DNA from: Kluyvera georgiana ATCC 51603
GTDB taxonomy: Bacteria > Pseudomonadota > Gammaproteobacteria > Enterobacterales > Enterobacteriaceae
Direction of reading: 5' to 3'
Assembly (NCBI RefSeq): GCF_001654985.1
Contig: NZ_LXEU01000078.1
Span: 62,001 to 126,000 of the forward strand
DNA: 64,000 nucleotides
A program made the position numbers and the translations under genes. Shown in pieces: positions 59,865 through 64,000 of the stretch; position 1 is the stretch's first letter; every line of letters begins with the position of its first letter. The notes under the pieces were generated by a model that saw only the letters and a list, made by a program, of their open reading frames with translations, ran no database searches and had not been told where the DNA came from.

Positions 59865-60827
59865 ATGCATCATAAGAAACCTGGTATCCTGCTGGTTAAC
59901 CTCGGCACTCCCGATGCTCCCACGTCTGAAGCCATTAAACGCTATCTGAAGCAGTTTTTAAGCGATAAGCGCGTCGTGGATACGCCTCGCTTGCTGTGGT
60001 GGCCGTTGCTGCGTGGCGTCATCCTGCCGATTCGCGCGCCAAGGGTGGCGAAGCTATATGAATCCGTGTGGATGGAAGAAGGCTCACCGCTGCTGGTCTA
60101 CAGCCGTCGTCAGCAGCAGGCGCTGGCGGCGCGTCTGCCGGATGTGCCGGTGGTGCTGGGCATGAGCTACGGCACGCCATCGCTGCAAAGCGCGGTGGAT
60201 GAACTGCTGGCGCAGGGTGTTGAACAGCTCATCGTGTTGCCGCTCTATCCGCAGTATTCCTGTTCCACCGTGGCTGCGGTGTGGGATGAACTGGCGCGCA
60301 TTCTGGCCACCAAACGTGCGATTCCGGGCGTCTCGTTTATTCGTGATTACGCGACCGATCGTCACTATATTCAGGCGCTGGCGGCGAGCGCTCGCGCGTC
60401 ATTTGAGCGTCACGGTGAGCCCGATCTTCTGCTGCTTTCCTACCACGGTATTCCGCAGCGCTATGCCAATGAAGGCGACGATTATCCGCAGCGCTGCCGC
60501 GACACCACGCGTGAACTGGTCTCCGTGCTGGGTATTTCGCCAGATAAGGTGATGATGACCTTCCAGTCGCGCTTTGGCCGTGAACCGTGGCTCACGCCGT
60601 ATACCGACGAAACGCTCAAGATGCTCGCGGAAAAGGGCGTGAAACATATTCAGGTGATGTGCCCAGGTTTCTCTGCCGACTGTCTTGAAACGCTGGAAGA
60701 GATTGCGGTACAAAACCGCGAACTGTTCCTCGAGGCGGGCGGGCAGAAATATGAGTATATTCCGGCGCTCAATGACGATGCCGCACATATCGAAATGATG
60801 GTGAATCTGACGGCGTCGTATCGCTAA
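59865..60827 (+). CDS. hemH: Ferrochelatase
   Basis: A 320-residue enzyme that inserts iron into protoporphyrin IX, the last step of haem synthesis. The metal-site His is in [11 protein letters not shown] and the Glu in [15 protein letters not shown]. The N-terminal [15 protein letters not shown] is standard. In E. coli the next gene is aes on the other strand. Here gsk follows after 63 nt. Confidence 0.97.
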   Translation: MHHKKPGILLVNLGTPDAPTSEAIKRYLKQFLSDKRVVDTPRLLWWPLLRGVILPIRAPRVAKLYESVWMEEGSPLLVYSRRQQQALAARLPDVPVVLGMSYGTPSLQSAVDELLAQGVEQLIVLPLYPQYSCSTVAAVWDELARILATKRAIPGVSFIRDYATDRHYIQALAASARASFERHGEPDLLLLSYHGIPQRYANEGDDYPQRCRDTTRELVSVLGISPDKVMMTFQSRFGREPWLTPYTDETLKMLAEKGVKHIQVMCPGFSADCLETLEEIAVQNRELFLEAGGQKYEYIPALNDDAAHIEMMVNLTASYR

Positions 60828-60890
60828 TCGCAAGCGGGCGGGGGAGTGTGCTACTATTCCCCGCTTGTTCCTAGTCATCCAGAAATCACC

Positions 60891-62195
60891 ATGAAATTTC
60901 CCGGTAAACGCAAATCTAAACATTACTTCCCGGTGGACGCTCGCGATCCGCTGCTCCAGCAGATTCAACCTGAAAGTGAAACCAGTACCGCCTGGGTTGT
61001 CGGTATCGACCAGACGCTGGTGGATATTGAAGCCAAAGTCGACGATGCGTTTATTCAGCGCTACGGCCTGAGCGCCGGGCATTCGCTGGTGATTGAAGAT
61101 GATGTCGCGGAAGCGCTATACCAGGAACTGGTACGCGAGAGCCTGATTACCCATCAGTTTGCCGGTGGCACCATCGGTAATACCATGCACAACTATTCGG
61201 TACTGGCGGACGACCGTTCGGTACTGTTGGGCGTCATGTGCAGCAATATTGAAATTGGCGGCTATGCCTATCGTTACCTGTGTAATACCTCCAGCCGTAC
61301 CGATCTTAACCATTTACAGGGCGTCGATGGCCCGATTGGCCGCTGCTTTACGCTGATCAGCGAAAGCGGAGAGCGTACTTTTGCTATCAGCCCAGGATAC
61401 ATGAACAAACTGCGTCCGGAAAGCGTGCCGGAATCGGTGATTGCCGGCGCCTCTGCGCTGGTGCTTACCTCTTACCTGGTGCGCTGCAAGCCGGGCGAGC
61501 CGATGCCGGACGCCACGATGCAGGCCATCGCCTACGCGAAGAAACACAATGTGCCGGTGGTGCTGACGCTGGGCACCAAGTTTGTGATTGCCGATAGCCC
61601 GGAATGGTGGCAGAGCTTTATTAAAGAGCACGTGTCGATTCTGGCGATGAACGAAGAAGAAGCGGAAGCGCTGACCGGCTTGAGCGACCCGTTACAGGCG
61701 GCGGATAAAGCGCTGGATTGGGTGGACCTGGTGCTGTGTACCGCCGGGCCGACCGGGCTGTATATGGCGGGCTTCACCGAAAACGAAGCCAGGCGCAAAA
61801 CTCAGCACCCGCTACTGCCGGGAGCCATTGCCGAATTTAACCAGTACGAATTCAGCCGAGCGGTGCGCTATAAAGACTGTCAGGATCCGCTGCGCATCTA
61901 CTCGCACATTGCGCCGTTTATGGGCGGCCCTGAGAAGATTATGAATACCAACGGCGCAGGTGACGGCGCGCTGGCGGCGCTGCTGCACGATATTACCGCT
62001 AATGCTTACCATCGCAGCAACGTGCCAAACTCCAGCAAGCACCAGCATAACTGGCTGACCTACTCGTCGCTGGCGCAGGTGTGTAAGTATGCCAACCGCG
62101 TGAGTTATCAGGTGCTGAACCAGCATTCGCCGCGTCTGACGCGCGGCCTGCCGGAGAAAGAAGATAGCCTCGAAGAGGCATACTGGGAGCGGTAA
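60891..62195 (+). CDS. gsk: Inosine-guanosine kinase
   Basis: A 434-residue PfkB-family kinase (E. coli 434) that phosphorylates inosine and guanosine for purine salvage. The C-terminal PfkB signature with catalytic Asp reads NTNGAGDGALAALLHD. The start at 60891 (MKFPGKRKSKHYF) follows the hemH gene directly. The upstream extension to 60846 is not conserved. Confidence 0.97.
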   Translation: MKFPGKRKSKHYFPVDARDPLLQQIQPESETSTAWVVGIDQTLVDIEAKVDDAFIQRYGLSAGHSLVIEDDVAEALYQELVRESLITHQFAGGTIGNTMHNYSVLADDRSVLLGVMCSNIEIGGYAYRYLCNTSSRTDLNHLQGVDGPIGRCFTLISESGERTFAISPGYMNKLRPESVPESVIAGASALVLTSYLVRCKPGEPMPDATMQAIAYAKKHNVPVVLTLGTKFVIADSPEWWQSFIKEHVSILAMNEEEAEALTGLSDPLQAADKALDWVDLVLCTAGPTGLYMAGFTENEARRKTQHPLLPGAIAEFNQYEFSRAVRYKDCQDPLRIYSHIAPFMGGPEKIMNTNGAGDGALAALLHDITANAYHRSNVPNSSKHQHNWLTYSSLAQVCKYANRVSYQVLNQHSPRLTRGLPEKEDSLEEAYWER

Positions 62196-62221
62196 TAGGG
62201 TTATTCAGGCCAGCGTCAACG

Positions 62222-62294
62222 CGTAGGCCTGATAAGCGTAGCGCCATCAGGCACGAACATTGCCGGATGGCGGCTTTGCCTTATCCGGCTTACG
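62222..62294. repeat. REP/BIME element between gsk and ybaL
   Basis: CGTAGGCCTGATAAGCGTAGC...GCCATCAGGC and TTGCCGGATGGCGGC...TTATCCGGCTTACG in opposite orientation, between convergent genes. Confidence 0.9.
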
Positions 62295-62297
62295 ATG

Positions 62298-63974
62298 CTA
62301 TCCGCTAACCGCCTCACTTAACGGCGGATCGCTCAATAGCCCCAGCATGGTTTTCGCTATCTCACGCTCACCCATGACCACCTCATTGGCACCTCGTTCG
62401 CTGATATACGCGACTTCATCGTCGTAATGCGCACGGGCGATAATCTCAAGATGCGGATACTTCTCGCGGGCGCTGGCGACGATTTCTCCGGCCTCATAGC
62501 CGTTCGGAATAGTCAGCAGCAGCCAGCGGGCGCAGTCGAGGTGCGCCAGCGTCATAATTTCTTCGTTGGCGGCGTTGCCCAGCACGGCGCGAATGCCGCG
62601 CTCGCGCAGTTCATCCACACGGGTGCGCGAGGTTTCAATCACCACCAGCGGAATCCCTTGCGCCATCAGCTTCTCGCCGAGCAGGCTGCCGACGCGACCG
62701 TAGCCAACCAGCAGCGCGTGGTTGCAGATATCTACCGGAATCTGCTTCTCATCTTCCAGCGCCTCTTCCAGCGTCTGTTCCTCAAGCGTTTCCGTTTTCT
62801 CGAGGTATTTCTCCAGCACGGAGAACAGCACCGGATTGAGCATAATGGAGAGGATCGCCCCCGCCAGCACCAGGTTTTGCCCGGCTTGCGGCAGGAGATC
62901 CAGCGCCATGCCCAGACCGGCGAGGATAAAGGCAAATTCACCAATCTGCGCGAGGCTGGTGGCGATGGTCAACGCGGTACGCTGGGAGTGGCCGAACAGG
63001 CGCACCAGGCCAAACGCGGCGAGCGATTTACCGAAGATGATGATTGCCAGCGTTCCCAGCACCGCCAGCGGCTGCTCAATCAGAATCAGCGGATCAAACA
63101 GCATGCCGACGGAGACAAAGAACAGCACCGCAAACGCGTCACGTAGCGGCAGGGTATCGTGCGCCGCGCGGTGGCTCAGTTCGGATTCGTTCAGCACCAT
63201 CCCGGCGAAGAACGCGCCCAGCGCGAAGGAGACGTCAAACAGTTCGACCGCGCCGAAGGCGATGCCCAGCGCCAGCGCCAGTACCGAGAGCGTGAACAGT
63301 TCGCGAGAGCCGGTGGCGGCGCTGCGGGAGAGGATCCACGGCACCAGGCGGCGGCCAACCAGCATCATAATGGCGATAAACGCCACCACTTTACCGATGG
63401 TTATCGCCATATCGATAGCCAGCGAGGCGAAACCGATATTTTCTTTTTCCATCATTCCGGCGACGGCAGGCAGCAGCACCAGCGTCAGGACCATCACCAG
63501 ATCTTCAACGATCAGCCAGCCGATGGCGATCTGCCCCCGCTGACTATCAATAAGCTGTCGTTCTTCTAACGCGCGCAGCAGCACCACGGTACTGGCGGTA
63601 GACAGGCACAGGCCAAAGACGATGCCGGTCATTATGGACCAGCCTAAGAAGGTGGAGAGCAGCATCCCGAGCAGGGTGGCGACCGCTATCTGCGCTATCG
63701 CGCCGGGTATGGCGATGGACTTTACCGCCATCAAATCTTTCAGTGAGAAATGGAGACCGACGCCGAACATCAGCAAAATAACGCCTAATTCCGCGAGTTC
63801 TGGTGCCAGTTTGGTATCAGCGACAAATCCTGGAGTAAAGGGTCCGGCCAGTACGCCCGCTAACAAATATCCTACCAGTGGAGAAATTCTTAACTTATTG
63901 GCAATCATGCCAAGGAAAAAAGCGAGCACAAGGCCACCAACAATGGTGGTGATTAGCGGTGTGGCGTGATGCAT
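62298..63974 (-). CDS. ybaL: KefC-like cation/proton antiporter YbaL
   Basis: A 558-residue membrane protein of the CPA2 family (E. coli 558). It has about twelve to thirteen membrane segments (1-390) with GVILLMFGVGLHFSLKDL and FFVSVGMLFDPL. A cytoplasmic Rossmann RCK/TrkA-N domain follows, with the nucleotide-binding motif HALLVGYGRVGSLLGEKL. It is predicted to exchange potassium or sodium for protons. The substrate is not proven. The start at 63974 leaves the upstream promoter at the window edge. Confidence 0.95.
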   Translation of the reverse strand: MHHATPLITTIVGGLVLAFFLGMIANKLRISPLVGYLLAGVLAGPFTPGFVADTKLAPELAELGVILLMFGVGLHFSLKDLMAVKSIAIPGAIAQIAVATLLGMLLSTFLGWSIMTGIVFGLCLSTASTVVLLRALEERQLIDSQRGQIAIGWLIVEDLVMVLTLVLLPAVAGMMEKENIGFASLAIDMAITIGKVVAFIAIMMLVGRRLVPWILSRSAATGSRELFTLSVLALALGIAFGAVELFDVSFALGAFFAGMVLNESELSHRAAHDTLPLRDAFAVLFFVSVGMLFDPLILIEQPLAVLGTLAIIIFGKSLAAFGLVRLFGHSQRTALTIATSLAQIGEFAFILAGLGMALDLLPQAGQNLVLAGAILSIMLNPVLFSVLEKYLEKTETLEEQTLEEALEDEKQIPVDICNHALLVGYGRVGSLLGEKLMAQGIPLVVIETSRTRVDELRERGIRAVLGNAANEEIMTLAHLDCARWLLLTIPNGYEAGEIVASAREKYPHLEIIARAHYDDEVAYISERGANEVVMGEREIAKTMLGLLSDPPLSEAVSG

Positions 63975-64000
63975 TCCGTCTCCTTTCGTCGTGATGCGTG

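Overview
The window is a chromosomal segment of an enteric bacterium (Enterobacteriaceae). Gene order, protein lengths and protein sequences follow the Escherichia coli/Salmonella lon-hupB-ppiD to ybaL block almost gene for gene. Four REP/BIME-type repeats, a standard 4.5S RNA and the acrR-acrAB and hha-tomB pairs support this. No acetyl esterase gene (aes) lies between hemH and gsk, and a galactan-utilisation locus is inserted, so the window looks closer to Klebsiella/Raoultella/Enterobacter than to E. coli. The genus is an inference.

Layout. 1-8.8 kb: 3' part of lon, then hupB, ppiD, ybaV, fadM, queC(-), ybaE(-), cof. 8.8-17.6 kb: a divergent cysteine desulfhydrase/DecR pair, the mdlAB exporter, the sigma-54/NtrC-type glnK-amtB operon, tesB(-), ybaY. 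17.7-22.9 kb: atl(-), ffs (4.5S RNA), an AT-rich two-gene cassette of unknown function, a MocR-type regulator divergent from a YczE-like membrane protein, and a CSS-EAL phosphodiesterase (pdeB-like).

23.0-38.0 kb is the accessory core. It holds two catabolic or uptake units. The first (minus strand, 23.0-26.4 kb) encodes a 2-oxoglutarate/Fe(II) oxygenase of the isopenicillin-N-synthase type and a MetNIQ-like ABC importer. It is preceded by an unreported small ORF with an excellent ribosome binding site whose product begins M-Q-R-C-C-C. This looks like a cysteine-responsive leader peptide and is the most interesting item in the window. The second (26.5-38.0 kb) is a galactan locus: ganK(-), ganEFG importer, ganA (GH53 endogalactanase), ganB (GH42 beta-galactosidase), an orphan PTS EIIB domain, ganL porin(-) and a LacI-type regulator. 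Galactan would be cut in the periplasm, pass the inner membrane as oligosaccharides and be hydrolysed to galactose in the cytoplasm.

38.1-48.3 kb: zinc-independent ribosomal protein paralogues rpmE2/rpmJ2 under a Zur-like box, a GNAT acetyltransferase divergent from a second MocR regulator, ylaC, maa, hha-tomB, acrAB and acrR. 48.4-64 kb: mscK, ybaM, priC, ybaN, apt, dnaX (with the tau/gamma frameshift signal), ybaB-recR, htpG (with a sigma-32-type promoter), adk, hemH, gsk, ybaL. This last block is ordinary core genome. I see no IS element, prophage, CRISPR array, tRNA or rRNA gene.
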